Both the position numbers and the translations under genes were made by a program. Shown in pieces: positions 1-9,727 of a stretch of 64,000 nucleotides of DNA. Origin of the DNA: Azophilus sp965199705 (lineage in GTDB: Bacteria; Pseudomonadota; Gammaproteobacteria; Pseudomonadales; Azotimanducaceae). The notes beneath the pieces are model-generated. The model did not search any database. It saw only the letters and a list, made by a program, of their open reading frames with translations, and was not told the DNA's origin. Numbering within the stretch: the first letter of the stretch is position 1; each line of letters starts with the position of its first letter. Location: assembly GCA_965199705.1 (NCBI GenBank), contig OZ241359.1, positions 372,001-436,000 on the forward strand, given 5' to 3'.

Positions 1-1734
1 TTCGCGCAGCGCCAGCAAGATGGCGATCGCATTGAAGCGCACTGAGGTGAAGTCCGTGTAGGGGCCGAAGCAACCGGTGGGCGGCTCGCCCGGGCGACCG
101 GTCAGCGCGTGAATGCCGGAAACCGCGGCGCCCAGGTTGCCGTAGCCGGAATAGGCGGCCCAGGGGCCCGTCTGACCCATGAGCGTGCTGGAAATCATGA
201 TTGCAGACGGGTTGATGGCGGAGATGGCGGCGTAGTCGAAACCGAGCCGCGCCATCACGCCGGGGGTAAACGACTCGGCCACCACATCTGCCCAGGCAAT
301 CAGGTCGCGCAGCACGGCGCGGGCTTCCGGCTGGCCGAGATTCAGTGTCAGATTGAGCTTGTTGGCATTGGTACTGTGATACGCAAGCGCGTTTTCCGGG
401 TGCGTCACACCGCCCGCGTAGGGCGGGATGTTGCGCACCATGTCGATGCGGCTGCTCGATTCCACATGGATGACGGTGGCGCCGTGGTCGGCCAGCATCC
501 GGGTGGCGCCAGGCCCGGCGATTACCCAGAAGAGATCCAGCACCTTGACGCCCTCCAGCGGCCTTTCGGAACCGGCGGCCGCCGTAACCGATGACGCCGG
601 AATCACGCGCGGCCCAGGCTGTGCAGCCGCAGATTCGGCAAGCGGCAAGGGTGATCCCGAAAACCTGGCGAAGGTGCCCAGGCGCTTGCCTTTGGCGGTA
701 CTTGTCCATGCCTGCCGGTGCGTCATGTGCGGGCTATCCAGGATCTCCGGCAATTCCAGCACCGGCGCCAGAAGCAGGCGGCGGTCCAGGGCGGCCTGCA
801 TCAATTCTTCCTTGGTGTGTTCCGAGAGCAGCTTTTCGATGCCTTGTTGCACCGGCGCCCAGTCGGCGGCGCTGATCTGGCCGATGGCCATGCGCGCGGC
901 GGTTGCGCCCCAATCCCAGGTTGTTTCGGCCTCGGTGCAGTGCCCGGCCTCCAGCACCCAGGCCATGAGACGCTGCATGAATCCCACCAGGGGCGGCAGA
1001 ATGCCGGGAAGCGCCACCACCCAACCGTCCGCGCACCGATACTGGGTTTTGACGGATGCGTTGCCAACCTGCATCTCCCAGGCGAATCGCCTGGCGCCCG
1101 GATCGCCGGCTGGTTTATCCAGGCTGCGGCACATGAGGGGCAGGGTGTGAGATTGTTGCGCCGAGATGTCGATGTACTGGCCAAGCCCGGTCCTGTCGCG
1201 ATCTGCCAGCGCAATCAGCAGCGCGACGACAGCGTCTGTAGCGGCATGCGCGTGCGCCTGGTCGGCGCTGATGCGCAAGGGCGGTCTGTTTACCACGCCG
1301 GACAGATAGAGATACCCGGAAGCGGCGACAACAGTCAGATCGGTGGCGGCGAAGTCCGACTTCGGGCCATCCGCCCCGAAAGCCGTGATCGAGATGTGGA
1401 GGAGGCCCGGGTTTTCCTGACGCAGGCGGGCACAGTCGATACCCAGGCGAGCAAGTTCCGCCTGGCTGACTGACGTGATCAGGACATCCGCTTCGGCGGC
1501 AAAACCCGTGACCAGACGTGGGTGTTTCCGCCAATCCACCACCTCCACACGCTTGCCGAGGGTGTGTGCCTGCCAGAAGTGGCTATCCAGTTCGGCAGCC
1601 TTTTCTGGACGCACCAGTTGATGAACGGAGGCGCCCATGTCGGCCAGCAACTGGCCGCACAGGAGGCCGATTTCCTCGCTCAGATCCAGCACCCGCAGCC
1701 CGGCCAGACCACGCATGGGCGAAGTGCTGCTCAT
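1..1734 (-). CDS. CaiB/BaiF-type CoA-transferase, two-domain form (3' part outside window)
   Basis: The frame is open from an ATG at 1734 to the left edge, giving about 578 residues without a stop, so the C-terminus is missing. The N-terminal half begins with a CaiB-like strand (GLRVLDLSEEIG) and continues with a region resembling a class III CoA-transferase. A second start of the fold appears near residue 395 (LEGVKVLDLFWVIAGPGATR), followed by VAESFTPGVMARLGFDY, the typical CaiB core. It is therefore a tandem or fused class III transferase that moves CoA between carboxylic acids, often in catabolism of carnitine, bile acids or aromatics. The ATG overlaps the stop of the upstream gene (ATGA), so the two are co-transcribed. 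The substrate cannot be inferred. Confidence 0.85.
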   Translation of the reverse strand, partial: MSSTSPMRGLAGLRVLDLSEEIGLLCGQLLADMGASVHQLVRPEKAAELDSHFWQAHTLGKRVEVVDWRKHPRLVTGFAAEADVLITSVSQAELARLGIDCARLRQENPGLLHISITAFGADGPKSDFAATDLTVVAASGYLYLSGVVNRPPLRISADQAHAHAATDAVVALLIALADRDRTGLGQYIDISAQQSHTLPLMCRSLDKPAGDPGARRFAWEMQVGNASVKTQYRCADGWVVALPGILPPLVGFMQRLMAWVLEAGHCTEAETTWDWGATAARMAIGQISAADWAPVQQGIEKLLSEHTKEELMQAALDRRLLLAPVLELPEILDSPHMTHRQAWTSTAKGKRLGTFARFSGSPLPLAESAAAQPGPRVIPASSVTAAAGSERPLEGVKVLDLFWVIAGPGATRMLADHGATVIHVESSSRIDMVRNIPPYAGGVTHPENALAYHSTNANKLNLTLNLGQPEARAVLRDLIAWADVVAESFTPGVMARLGFDYAAISAINPSAIMISSTLMGQTGPWAAYSGYGNLGAAVSGIHALTGRPGEPPTGCFGPYTDFTSVRFNAIAILLALRE

Positions 1735-2687
1735 CGGCTTCGCTGAAAGGCGAGCAACACTTTCATGCTGGCCACCACCGAGGCAAGGTGTCGCTGCAAG
1801 GCGAAATCCCGGTACAAGGGGTCTTCACTCAGGAGGGCGCAACGCAGGCCGGCGCCGCACCGAAATCGGGTGTTGCGGCCAAAGGCGTTGCCCGCCGGCC
1901 CGTATTCGCCGAACTTGCGTGGATTCGTGTTCAGGGTCCAGAAGGCTTCCCAGGTGGCGGGCAGGCCGAACATCGGCGCCTGAATGGCGGCCAGCGTGTG
2001 GGCTGCCGCCTCTTCCAGGATGCCGCGATAGTCAAGCTGGCTTGCCAGCACATGGTCGCAGCTGGACGCCACCGCTTCGGCCAGCCGGGCCTCGTCCACC
2101 GCAAAGCCGTCGAACTTGTCCGTCAGGCTAAAACGCCACCATCTTGTGGCGTTCACCGGCGCGACATGGGCCGGCGAGGTGACGTCTTGCACGTAATTCA
2201 CGATGCGGCCCAGCCCGCGATGCTGATCGCCGAATTCGTCGGCGCCCTCAAGCCGCCGAAGCTGATCCTCGAAGTGCTCATGGAAGCGGGTGTCGATGAT
2301 CCACAGGATCTCGCGGCTGTCGGCGCCGCTGCGGTCGTAATAGTTCCAGCGAAACATGCGGATCAAGGGGTTGGTGTTTGCCTGGCCGGCATTGGCCCTG
2401 GCTATCAGGCGCACCTGCAAGGCGTTGAGGGTGGGTGCTGGTGAGGCGGTCTCGGCCAGACAGATGTTGAGTTGGCGGGCGGCGGCGAAGGTGAATTTCT
2501 GGTGCAGGGCCGCTTCGTAGGCTGTGGCCGCACTGGGCCAGCCGAGGCCGAAGACAAGCGCGAGCACAAGCGCGAAGCGGGCTGCTCGCGCATCCAATAG
2601 CGGTCTGTTCGGGATCCCAATCACGCGTCGCGACGGTATGGGCGTCGCGTCCGGTCGGGCGGGTACATGGCGGCAATCTGAAAGCAA
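1731..2687 (-). CDS. Secreted zinc phospholipase C/S1-P1 nuclease-like protein
   Basis: The protein has a hydrophobic export signal (RFALVLALVFGLGWPSAATA) followed by H-x2-FTFAAA, a RFHEHFEDQLRRLEG helix and YVQDVTSPAHVAPV. The QD-x3-P-x-H signature resembles the metal-binding helices of zinc phospholipase C and S1/P1 nucleases. It probably acts in the periplasm or outside the cell on phospholipid or nucleic acid, but family assignment rests on motif pattern only. The longest frame starts with TTG at 2687; the signal peptide begins about 30 residues later, so a GTG at 2624 is an alternative start. It overlaps the CoA-transferase by 4 bases. Confidence 0.55.
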   Translation of the reverse strand: MLSDCRHVPARPDATPIPSRRVIGIPNRPLLDARAARFALVLALVFGLGWPSAATAYEAALHQKFTFAAARQLNICLAETASPAPTLNALQVRLIARANAGQANTNPLIRMFRWNYYDRSGADSREILWIIDTRFHEHFEDQLRRLEGADEFGDQHRGLGRIVNYVQDVTSPAHVAPVNATRWWRFSLTDKFDGFAVDEARLAEAVASSCDHVLASQLDYRGILEEAAAHTLAAIQAPMFGLPATWEAFWTLNTNPRKFGEYGPAGNAFGRNTRFRCGAGLRCALLSEDPLYRDFALQRHLASVVASMKVLLAFQRSR

Positions 2688-2850
2688 GAGCGCAATAGTC
2701 CAGAATGAGCAATTGTGGATACTGCAAGGATGTTAACCCGACTGGCGGGTGACAAGGCTCCCCCGGACGAAACAGAGCAATTGATCGGTTCAGAAGCGAT
2801 TTCGGCCATCGTCTGGATGATGTGCCCGAGGCCACGATGAAGGAGCCGCA

Positions 2851-4182
2851 GTGCGGGCCATGCTTCAGCGGATAGATGAGGTCCTGCGACCTGGCGGGCG
2901 GGTGTTCTTTGGTTGGTGGATCGTTGCCGCTTCCGGCGGGATTCAACTGTTCGCCGCCAGCCTCTTCATCCAGAGCTACGGCGCCTACCTGGTGCTGCTT
3001 CAGGCCGATTTCGGCTGGAGCAAGACTGTAATGGCCGGAGCCTTTGCGTTGACGCGCCTGGAAAGCGGGTTGCTCGGCCCACTGCAAGGCTGGTTGGTGG
3101 ACCGCATTGGCACCCGTCCGGTGATCCTGGCTGGCGCCCTGATATTCGGCATCAGCTTCATGCTGTTCAGCCAGGTGCAAGGCCTGGTCGGTTTTTATCT
3201 CATCTTCGCATTGATGGCGCTCGGGTCGAGTCTCGGCGGCTTCCCCACGCTGATGGTCTCGCTGGTGAACTGGTTTCGTCGGCACAGATCCAAGGCGATT
3301 TCGCTATCGAGCCTCGGTTTCTCGCTTGGCGGGCTGGCCGTGCCGCTGGTGATCCTTTCAATGGAGTCTATTGGCTGGCGCAGCACGGCCTTCTTTTCCG
3401 GGGTGATAATCCTGGGCGTGACCTTGCCACTGGCCTGCCTGATCCGGCACAGGCCAGCCGAGTTGGGCGAGGTTCCCGACGGGGTGCGTCGGACGGGTCG
3501 ATCAGAGCCGACGCATCTGCCGCCGATGCGCAATTTCAGTGCCTCGGAAGCACTGCGCACTGCGGCCTTCTGGCAACTATCCCTCGGCCACGCCTTGGCG
3601 CTCCTGATCGTTTCCACCATGCTCGTGCACCTGACGCCACACCTGACCGAATCGCTGGAATACTCGCTGGGTCTGGCCGGGCTGGTGATTGCCCTGGTCA
3701 CCGGCTTTCAGATGACCGGGCAGGTCATTGGCGGCTATCTCGGTGACAAGATCGACAAGCGAATTCTCTGCGCCGCTTGCATGGTGGCGCACAGCCTCGG
3801 TGTGATCCTGATAACCTACGCCACGAGCGCCTGGATGGTCGGAGCCTTTGCAGTGCTGCACGGATTGGCCTGGGGTATGCGCGGGCCGCAGATGGTGGCG
3901 CTGCGGGCGGACTACTTCGGCCCGGCATCGTTTGGAACCATCATGGGATTTTCGTCCCTGATCGTGATGTTCGGCATGGGTGGCGGGCCGATCATTGCCG
4001 GCTACATGGCCGATGTGTATGGCGGCTATGAGCAAGGCTTTACCCTGCTCGCCATCCTCGGGCTGCTCGGCGCGGTGTTCTTCCTGCTCGCGCGCCCACC
4101 GCAAGCGCCCGGCCACGACAGTGCAGCCTCCGCGCCGGCGAGCGGAACCACGGGCAGCCTCAAGCTGTCCAACAGCGCATGA
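2851..4182 (+). CDS. MFS transporter, monocarboxylate/oxalate-formate type
   Basis: This 443-residue protein has about twelve hydrophobic segments and the MFS loop signature after TM2 (GWLVDRIGTRPVIL). The first segment (FFGWWIVAASGGIQ) and the WFRRHRSKAIS loop are typical of the monocarboxylate and oxalate:formate antiporter branch. It probably moves an organic acid across the inner membrane. GTG at 2851 is chosen because AAGGAG lies 5 bases upstream; an ATG at 2860 is possible. It is divergent from the phospholipase-like/CoA-transferase pair and overlaps the next gene by ATGA. An acid carrier beside a CoA-transferase suggests uptake and activation of the same compound, which is inference. 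Confidence 0.85.
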   Translation: MRAMLQRIDEVLRPGGRVFFGWWIVAASGGIQLFAASLFIQSYGAYLVLLQADFGWSKTVMAGAFALTRLESGLLGPLQGWLVDRIGTRPVILAGALIFGISFMLFSQVQGLVGFYLIFALMALGSSLGGFPTLMVSLVNWFRRHRSKAISLSSLGFSLGGLAVPLVILSMESIGWRSTAFFSGVIILGVTLPLACLIRHRPAELGEVPDGVRRTGRSEPTHLPPMRNFSASEALRTAAFWQLSLGHALALLIVSTMLVHLTPHLTESLEYSLGLAGLVIALVTGFQMTGQVIGGYLGDKIDKRILCAACMVAHSLGVILITYATSAWMVGAFAVLHGLAWGMRGPQMVALRADYFGPASFGTIMGFSSLIVMFGMGGGPIIAGYMADVYGGYEQGFTLLAILGLLGAVFFLLARPPQAPGHDSAASAPASGTTGSLKLSNSA

Positions 4183-4655
4183 GAATACGCTGCGCCGCGG
4201 CTTGTCTGTTCGCCGTCATGCTGGCCTGGCAGCCGCTTGCGGCACAGGAGGTGGTTGGTGCTCAGGAGATACCGCCGGAAGTGGCGGATATTCTCGAAAA
4301 CCCCTCGTCGCAAGACGACTACCACAAGTCGGTTCGCTGCATTCCCACGGCGCGCATTCGCTCGGCAAAGGCGCTGGATGATCAGCACGTAGTTTTCGAG
4401 TTGGGCCGACGCCAGTACTATCTGGTTCAGTTGCCGCGTCGCTGTCCCGGCATGAAGGCGGGGCGACCGGTGGCCTACAAGACCACCACCGGCTCCTCCC
4501 TGTGTCGGCTGGACACGATCCACGGGCTGCTTGATTTCGGGGTTGGCGACAGCCGCCTCGGCCCGTCCTGCGTGATACCGACTTTCCAGGAAATCTCCGT
4601 GGAGCAACTCGATCTGCTGCGCGAGACGGCGCGCAACAGCAGCGCCAGGAACTGA
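4179..4655 (+). CDS. Small secreted protein resembling DUF6491
   Basis: The protein has 158 residues with a cleavable signal peptide (ends near LAWQPLAAQ). The mature part contains RCIPTARIRSAKALDD, then YYLVQLPRRCPGM and an SLCRLDTIHGL segment. This cysteine-containing pattern resembles the DUF6491 family of periplasmic or lipoprotein-like proteins of unknown role in Gammaproteobacteria and relatives. Three to four conserved cysteines suggest disulfides. Its ATG overlaps the MFS stop, so the two genes are probably one transcript. No function is proposed. Confidence 0.7.
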   Translation: MRIRCAAACLFAVMLAWQPLAAQEVVGAQEIPPEVADILENPSSQDDYHKSVRCIPTARIRSAKALDDQHVVFELGRRQYYLVQLPRRCPGMKAGRPVAYKTTTGSSLCRLDTIHGLLDFGVGDSRLGPSCVIPTFQEISVEQLDLLRETARNSSARN

Positions 4656-4658
4656 ATG

Positions 4659-5042
<384 letters not shown>

Positions 5043-5330
5043 AGCCAGCCTGAACGTTTGTCATGGGCAAGTCAACGGCTGCCTGCGTCCTGGCGTGAGT
5101 GCGCTGACGCCCATGCGCCTGGTTTGCGGTCGGGGTCGATTACAAGGGTCGGGGGTTGAAACCCAGAGAGTGCTGTTTTCAGTTGTCTGGGGAATTGGTG
5201 CGGAAGTCTGTGATCTGGAACGGGTGGCGAACATCAGGGAAGTAGTCATTGAAGTCAGGTCCGGTGGCTTGAGAGGCAGGCTGACCGACAAGCGGGGTAA
5301 TATGCTGGGCTGAGCAACCGAGGCGAAAGA

Positions 5331-5534
5331 ATGCCACATAAGCCAGGATGGGACGCCAAAGTCATCCCGAAAGTGACAAAGCGTCAGTTTGACGGTAGCT
5401 ACGAAGCCATGTTCAGGCATCGCGACTGGCCTGAACGGGGCTCCACCATGATGCAAAAGGTCCAGTCCCGCGTTGCGGAGACGCATGGCAGCGTCCGCAA
5501 TTTCGCAGACCACTTTGAAAGCCGCCTTTGCTGA
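5331..5534 (+). CDS. Possible small protein of unknown function (67 aa)
   Basis: An ATG-initiated 67-residue frame with a weak upstream purine stretch (GAGGCG). The product is charged, with WPERGSTMMQKVQ and GSVRNFADHFE segments that look protein-like, but no family is recognised. It ends 10 bases before the most likely start of the AAA+ gene and could be its small upstream partner. The preceding 290 bases, back to rnpB, show no other coding signal. The frame could also be chance. Confidence 0.3.
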   Translation: MPHKPGWDAKVIPKVTKRQFDGSYEAMFRHRDWPERGSTMMQKVQSRVAETHGSVRNFADHFESRLC

Positions 5535-5544
5535 TATCGAATCG

Positions 5545-6996
5545 ATGCCCCGCTCCCAAGACAAACCCCGGTTCCAAAACGACCTGGAGGCCCTTCGCGA
5601 TTTTGCTGATGCGGGTGCGCGCGATGCGCCGCCGGTGTTCGTGGGGCGGCTTGATGTCATTGCCGACATCAAGAGGCAGGCGGAGCTGACGGCAACCCGA
5701 GCTGCTGGCTCTGCCGCAAACGACAATGCGGGGCGCACCCGCCTGGTTTTCGGTGCGCCGGGCGCCGGCAAGACAGCGCTGCTGCGGCAGTTGGAGCAAC
5801 TGAACGCGGAGAGCGACCAGGCGTCGGTCTTCCTGCGCCTGGGCGTCAAGGACCTGGCTTCTCGGGAAGCCCTCGCCCAAGCACTTGTCAGCGGGCTGCC
5901 GAAGTCTGTCCTGGCCGCGTTAAGCCAATCAGTTGCTCGATTGCTTCTCAACATCGTGCCTGGTGTGCCGGGCCACGGAGATTCGATTCTGGACAGCGCC
6001 GGGGATGTCTTCACGTCGGCGCGCGGGCCAAGCGCGCCGACCCCAGTCGTGGTGATGGTGGATGAAGTGCAGACGGTTGAGCCTCGAACGCTTGAGGCGC
6101 GGGCGCTCTTCAGCCTCCACGCCGACCCGCACCCCGGCCTGGCCGTGCTCCCCGTCTTTGCCGGACTGGGCAATCTCCCGGCGCACTTGCGGCAACGGGG
6201 AATTGGCATTTCCCGCTTTGCCGACGAATTGAAGTGCCGTCACGCCCTGTGCGCCCTCTCAAGGCCGGAGACTGGCGAGTTGCTGCGCGGCTGGCTTGAC
6301 CACTTTGGGGTGGGCGCGCGGGCCAAAGAGACGGCTGCTTGGGAGGCAGCACTCTGGGGTGACACCGGGGGCTGGCCAATGCATGCGCACCATTTCCTGG
6401 CCGCCTTGGCGAGTAGCCTGGCGGCCCGCAAAGAGCGCCCGGATCTGGCGCGGACCGGCCTTGGCGAGGTCCGGCGCGCTGCGGCCCGTGAACGGGCTGC
6501 ATATTACGGGTCACGCCTGCGAGAGGCGCCCGCCCGCTCAGGTCTGATGCAGCTGATGGCCGCGCAGCGTCTGGATGGGCCGCTCAACGAAACGCGCTGC
6601 CTGTCGCTGCTCGGGTGCGACAGGGGGAACATGGATGCGGCTTTGCAGGCCTTCGATGAATTGACCCGGCTGGGCTTTCTTCAGCAAGACACAAGAGGCG
6701 AGTGGTCCTGCCCAATTCCCTCGCTGGCTGGATTTTCGCTGCTCGGCGCCCTGCGCGATTCCGCGGCCCATGAAGCCGCCCTGTTTGGGGATGACGAGGG
6801 CTTGCGGCGGGCTTTGCGACGTGAGCCATCGCTGCTCAAGGTCACCGACCCCTTTGATCGAACGCCGCTGCATGTCGCTGCGGAGGGGCGCTGGCGGGGT
6901 GTTTTCGATCTACTGCTTGAAGCGGGCGCTGATTCAGACGCCAAGGACGCCATGGGGAGAACGGCGGACGATATCTGGCGCGTTGATGCTCCGTAG
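5545..6996 (+). CDS. AAA+/STAND-like ATPase with C-terminal ankyrin repeats
   Basis: From ATG 5545 the protein has 483 residues. A P-loop, GAPGAGKT, lies at about residues 70-77 and a Walker B, VVVMVDEVQ, at about 168-176, after a VGRLDVIADI segment of the kind that precedes the P-loop in STAND and ORC-like NTPases. A middle all-alpha region resembles a winged-helix/arm region. The last 45 residues hold an ankyrin unit (TPLHVAAEGRWRGVFDLLLEAGADSD) of about one and a half repeats. Ankyrin repeats suggest a protein-binding sensor. The frame is open upstream to TTG 5473, so the start is uncertain. The next gene is also an accessory ATPase-type protein in the same direction. Confidence 0.75.
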   Translation: MPRSQDKPRFQNDLEALRDFADAGARDAPPVFVGRLDVIADIKRQAELTATRAAGSAANDNAGRTRLVFGAPGAGKTALLRQLEQLNAESDQASVFLRLGVKDLASREALAQALVSGLPKSVLAALSQSVARLLLNIVPGVPGHGDSILDSAGDVFTSARGPSAPTPVVVMVDEVQTVEPRTLEARALFSLHADPHPGLAVLPVFAGLGNLPAHLRQRGIGISRFADELKCRHALCALSRPETGELLRGWLDHFGVGARAKETAAWEAALWGDTGGWPMHAHHFLAALASSLAARKERPDLARTGLGEVRRAAARERAAYYGSRLREAPARSGLMQLMAAQRLDGPLNETRCLSLLGCDRGNMDAALQAFDELTRLGFLQQDTRGEWSCPIPSLAGFSLLGALRDSAAHEAALFGDDEGLRRALRREPSLLKVTDPFDRTPLHVAAEGRWRGVFDLLLEAGADSDAKDAMGRTADDIWRVDAP

Positions 6997-7157
6997 CGTT
7001 GCTGAAGCTCGCTGACCGCATGCGCGACCCGGCCCGATTACCTTGGCACGAAGTGTCCAAGGTGCAGCACCACCAGCTAGACGTTGGCGCTATCACGGCG
7101 CCGATGCAGGCGCGGGAGGACGCGCCACCCTGACGCTGGCGGGCCAGGGCCGCTGTG

Positions 7158-7163
7158 TATACT
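7158..7163 (+). promoter_or_regulatory. Candidate -10 element for the AlbA_2 gene
   Basis: TATACT lies about 100 bases before the TTG start at 7261, inside the 264-bp gap after the ankyrin ATPase gene. No good -35 box is present at 16-18 bases. If real, it gives the second gene its own transcript. Confidence 0.25.
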
Positions 7164-7260
7164 GCGGGCGTGTCGGCCTGCTGGATTCGGGCGCTCATCG
7201 CTGCGCCTGCACTGGGCAGGCGATTGCGAAGCGGTTTCTGATGTCTGACAGGAGCGACCC

Positions 7261-8487
7261 TTGAACCGAGCGGAACTGTTTGAGCTCATCCGCAGCGGAG
7301 AGGACTCCACCCTGGAGTTCAAGCGCGACGGCGTTGAAAACCACGAATTGGCCAAGGAGCTGGTCGCCTTTCTCAATCTGGACGGTGGTACTGTGCTGCT
7401 GGGCGTGGAGGATGATGGCAGTGTGTCCGGCACGCAGCGTGAGCGTCTTGAGGAATGGGTGGCGGAGCTTTGCCGAGTGAAGATCGATCCGCCCGTCGTG
7501 CCGATTCTGTCTTGGGTGAGGCACGCAGAGGCGAGCCGGGATGTGCTTTCAATTCGCGTGACGATCGGCCCCGACAAGCCATACGCACGGGTTCACCGGG
7601 GCTACAAGACCTACTACATCCGCGTCGGCAGCGCCTCCCGCGAGGCGAGCCGGGAGGAAATGCTGCGGATGTACCAGGCTTCGGGCAGTTTGCGATACGG
7701 CTTGAAGCCAGCGCCAGGCGCGACCTTCGATGCGCTCGACTGGCGGCGCCTTATTGACTATCTGGTTCGCGTTCTTGGGGGAACGGCGCCTGATAGCGGC
7801 GACCGGGAGGAATGGGAAACGCTGCTGCGAAACCTGGACCTGATGACGGTCTCGGCCGGGCAATGTGTTGCAACCATCGACGGCTTGTTGCTGTTCGGGC
7901 AGACGCCGAATCGATACTTGCCCCAATCCGGCATTCGGGCCATCTGCTATCCGGGAACCAAACCCGACTACGCAGCGCGCGCCGACGAAGAGCTACGCGG
8001 CCCCATGACGCCGCTCAGGGCGGCCAACGGCTCTTTCGAGGAAAGCAGCCTGGTGGAGAAAGCCCGGGATTTTGTGCGCCGCAACACCACGCCCTCGGCC
8101 CATCTTGACGGCGCCCGAAGAATCGACCGCTGGGAGTACCCGGAAAGCGTGCTGCGGGAAGCCATTGTCAACGCGCTGGTGCATCGGGATTACAGCATCG
8201 CTGGCGCCGACATCCTGCTAGCCATCTTCTCCGATCGGCTGGAAATCCAGAGTCCGGGCCGATTGCCGAACACGGTCACCGTGGAGGCTATGAAGACCGG
8301 CCTGCGCTACGCCCGCAACCAGACGATCGTGAACATCATGCGCGACTACGGCTACGCAGATGCCCGCGGCATGGGGTTGCGCAACAAGATGATTCCCGAC
8401 ATGCTGGCCCACAACGGCACCGAACCGGAGTTGATCGCGGAGGAGCACCGGTTCACCGTATGCCTGTGGAAAGAGCCGAAACGATAG
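7261..8487 (+). CDS. AlbA_2 (Schlafen-type)/HATPase domain protein
   Basis: This 408-residue protein starts with an AlbA_2 domain (residues about 12-135: STLEFKRDG, ELVAFLNLDGGTVLLGVEDDG, YYIRVGSASREAS). It ends with a HATPase_c_4-like module (residues about 285-400: LREAIVNALVHRDYS, IFSDRLEIQSPGRLP, GMGLRNK). This architecture is common in putative RecG-like or transcription regulator proteins and is related to Schlafen nucleases. It probably binds nucleic acid and ATP. TTG 7261 is chosen because AGGAG lies 8 bases upstream. It follows the AAA+/ankyrin gene in the same direction. Such proteins occur in defence islands, but its role here is unknown. Confidence 0.85.
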   Translation: MNRAELFELIRSGEDSTLEFKRDGVENHELAKELVAFLNLDGGTVLLGVEDDGSVSGTQRERLEEWVAELCRVKIDPPVVPILSWVRHAEASRDVLSIRVTIGPDKPYARVHRGYKTYYIRVGSASREASREEMLRMYQASGSLRYGLKPAPGATFDALDWRRLIDYLVRVLGGTAPDSGDREEWETLLRNLDLMTVSAGQCVATIDGLLLFGQTPNRYLPQSGIRAICYPGTKPDYAARADEELRGPMTPLRAANGSFEESSLVEKARDFVRRNTTPSAHLDGARRIDRWEYPESVLREAIVNALVHRDYSIAGADILLAIFSDRLEIQSPGRLPNTVTVEAMKTGLRYARNQTIVNIMRDYGYADARGMGLRNKMIPDMLAHNGTEPELIAEEHRFTVCLWKEPKR

Positions 8488-8844
8488 GGAGCGCTTGAAC
8501 CTATTCCCATGATCGATCCGCCTGCGCCCTGCCATCGCCCCAGCGCGGGTCGCAATAACCGGCAACGCGCACCGAGGATTTCGCACGCCGCCTGCGGTCA
8601 ACAGCCTGCATGCTTTGCCGCAAATCTCGCACGCTGCGTGTGGTCAACGGCCTGCATACTTTGCCTGGGCGCGGCGTCAACATGGGTGCATGAACTTTCG
8701 AAATGACACGCAGATCCCGCTCTCTGAAACGGACTGCTGCTGATAGTGCGTCATGTGGTTCTGTACAACCGCGCGCGATCCTGGCCCGCGCAGACTGCCT
8801 TCGGAGACAAGGCTTCAAGAATGGGAACGGGTCGAGGGATCGGG
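8488..8844. other. Gene-free gap with direct repeats
   Basis: This 357-base gap lies between convergent genes (AlbA_2 gene and rsmI). Apart from the imperfect 42-base direct repeat listed separately it holds no credible frame. A short GCCTT-n7-AAGGC hairpin lies near 8800 without a T-run, so it is only a weak terminator candidate. Confidence 0.5.
8578..8665. repeat. Imperfect 42-bp direct repeat, two copies
   Basis: Copy 1 (8578-8619) and copy 2 (8624-8665) differ at 6 of 42 positions and are separated by 4 bases. Both contain TCGCACGC and GGTCAAC and end CTTTGCC. They lie in non-coding sequence. The divergence suggests an old duplication or two units of a longer repeat family. Confidence 0.75.
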
Positions 8845-9666
8845 TCAACGATAGTAGTCTGCCCTGTTGCCGCCGAACAGGCGCGCCATCACGGCTGCGG
8901 CCCTGGCGGGCGACAGTTCGTCGGCGAGCGCCGCCATCACCTGGTCTGCGGTCACGGACGCGGGTTCCGGCGTGTCCGAGGCAGTGGCCCTTTGGCTTTC
9001 CAGGAGGCAGGTGAACTCGCCTCGCAGGGCATTGGCGGCGACCAACTCGGCGCGCACCGATTCTGGCGGGCCGCAATAGAAATGCTCGAATTGCTTGGTC
9101 ATTTCCCGGCCAACGAATACTTGCCGTGCCTCCGCCAGGCCGCCCAGGCTGGCGAGCGTGGCCTGAATTCGGTGCGGCGCCTCGAAGAAGAGTGCGGCGG
9201 CGGGGCTGTGGCAAAGTTCGGCGAGCACCTTGTCGCGTGCTGTCTTGCGGGCTGGCAGAAAGCCGATGAAGCGAACCTGGTCCGCCGGCAGCGGATTCAC
9301 GGACAACAGGGCAGAGATCGCGCTCGGGCCGGGCACGGGCAGGACGGGCACGCCCGCCTTCCAGCAGAGGCGCACCAGCCCGAAGCCGGGATCCGAAATC
9401 AGCGGCGCGCCTGCATCGGCAACCAGGGCTGCCTCCCGGCCAGCCAGCAGCTCCTGAAGTAGCTGCGCTGCGGCTTGCGCTTCGTTCTGATCTCGTAGCG
9501 AACGGGTCTTGCGAGGGTCAACTCCCAGACGCCGCAGCAGGATGGCGGTGCGTCTAGTATCCTCTGCGGCAATGATGTCCACTTCGCCAAGTATCCGCCG
9601 CCCCCGGCTGGACAGGTCGTCCAGATTGCCGATCGGAGTGGCTACGACGTGCAGGCAACCGGGCAT
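8845..9666 (-). CDS. rsmI: 16S rRNA (cytidine1402-2'-O)-methyltransferase
   Basis: This SAM-dependent methyltransferase of the tetrapyrrole-methylase fold modifies C1402 in the ribosomal decoding centre. Family marks are VVATPIGNLDDLSSR at the N-terminus, AAEDTRRTAILLRRLG, ALVADAGAPLISDPG, PVPGPSAISALLS and FFEAPHRI. From ATG 9666 it has 273 residues, close to the usual 285. The frame is open further upstream, but the conserved N-terminus starts right after this ATG. It is divergent from lpoA with a 61-bp spacer, the standard gammaproteobacterial layout. Confidence 0.95.
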   Translation of the reverse strand: MPGCLHVVATPIGNLDDLSSRGRRILGEVDIIAAEDTRRTAILLRRLGVDPRKTRSLRDQNEAQAAAQLLQELLAGREAALVADAGAPLISDPGFGLVRLCWKAGVPVLPVPGPSAISALLSVNPLPADQVRFIGFLPARKTARDKVLAELCHSPAAALFFEAPHRIQATLASLGGLAEARQVFVGREMTKQFEHFYCGPPESVRAELVAANALRGEFTCLLESQRATASDTPEPASVTADQVMAALADELSPARAAAVMARLFGGNRADYYR

Positions 9667-9727
9667 GGCATGGTTCCGCCTGGCGGCTGGTTTGCGGCTA
9701 CGATACCGGCATCGGGCGATTCTGGCC

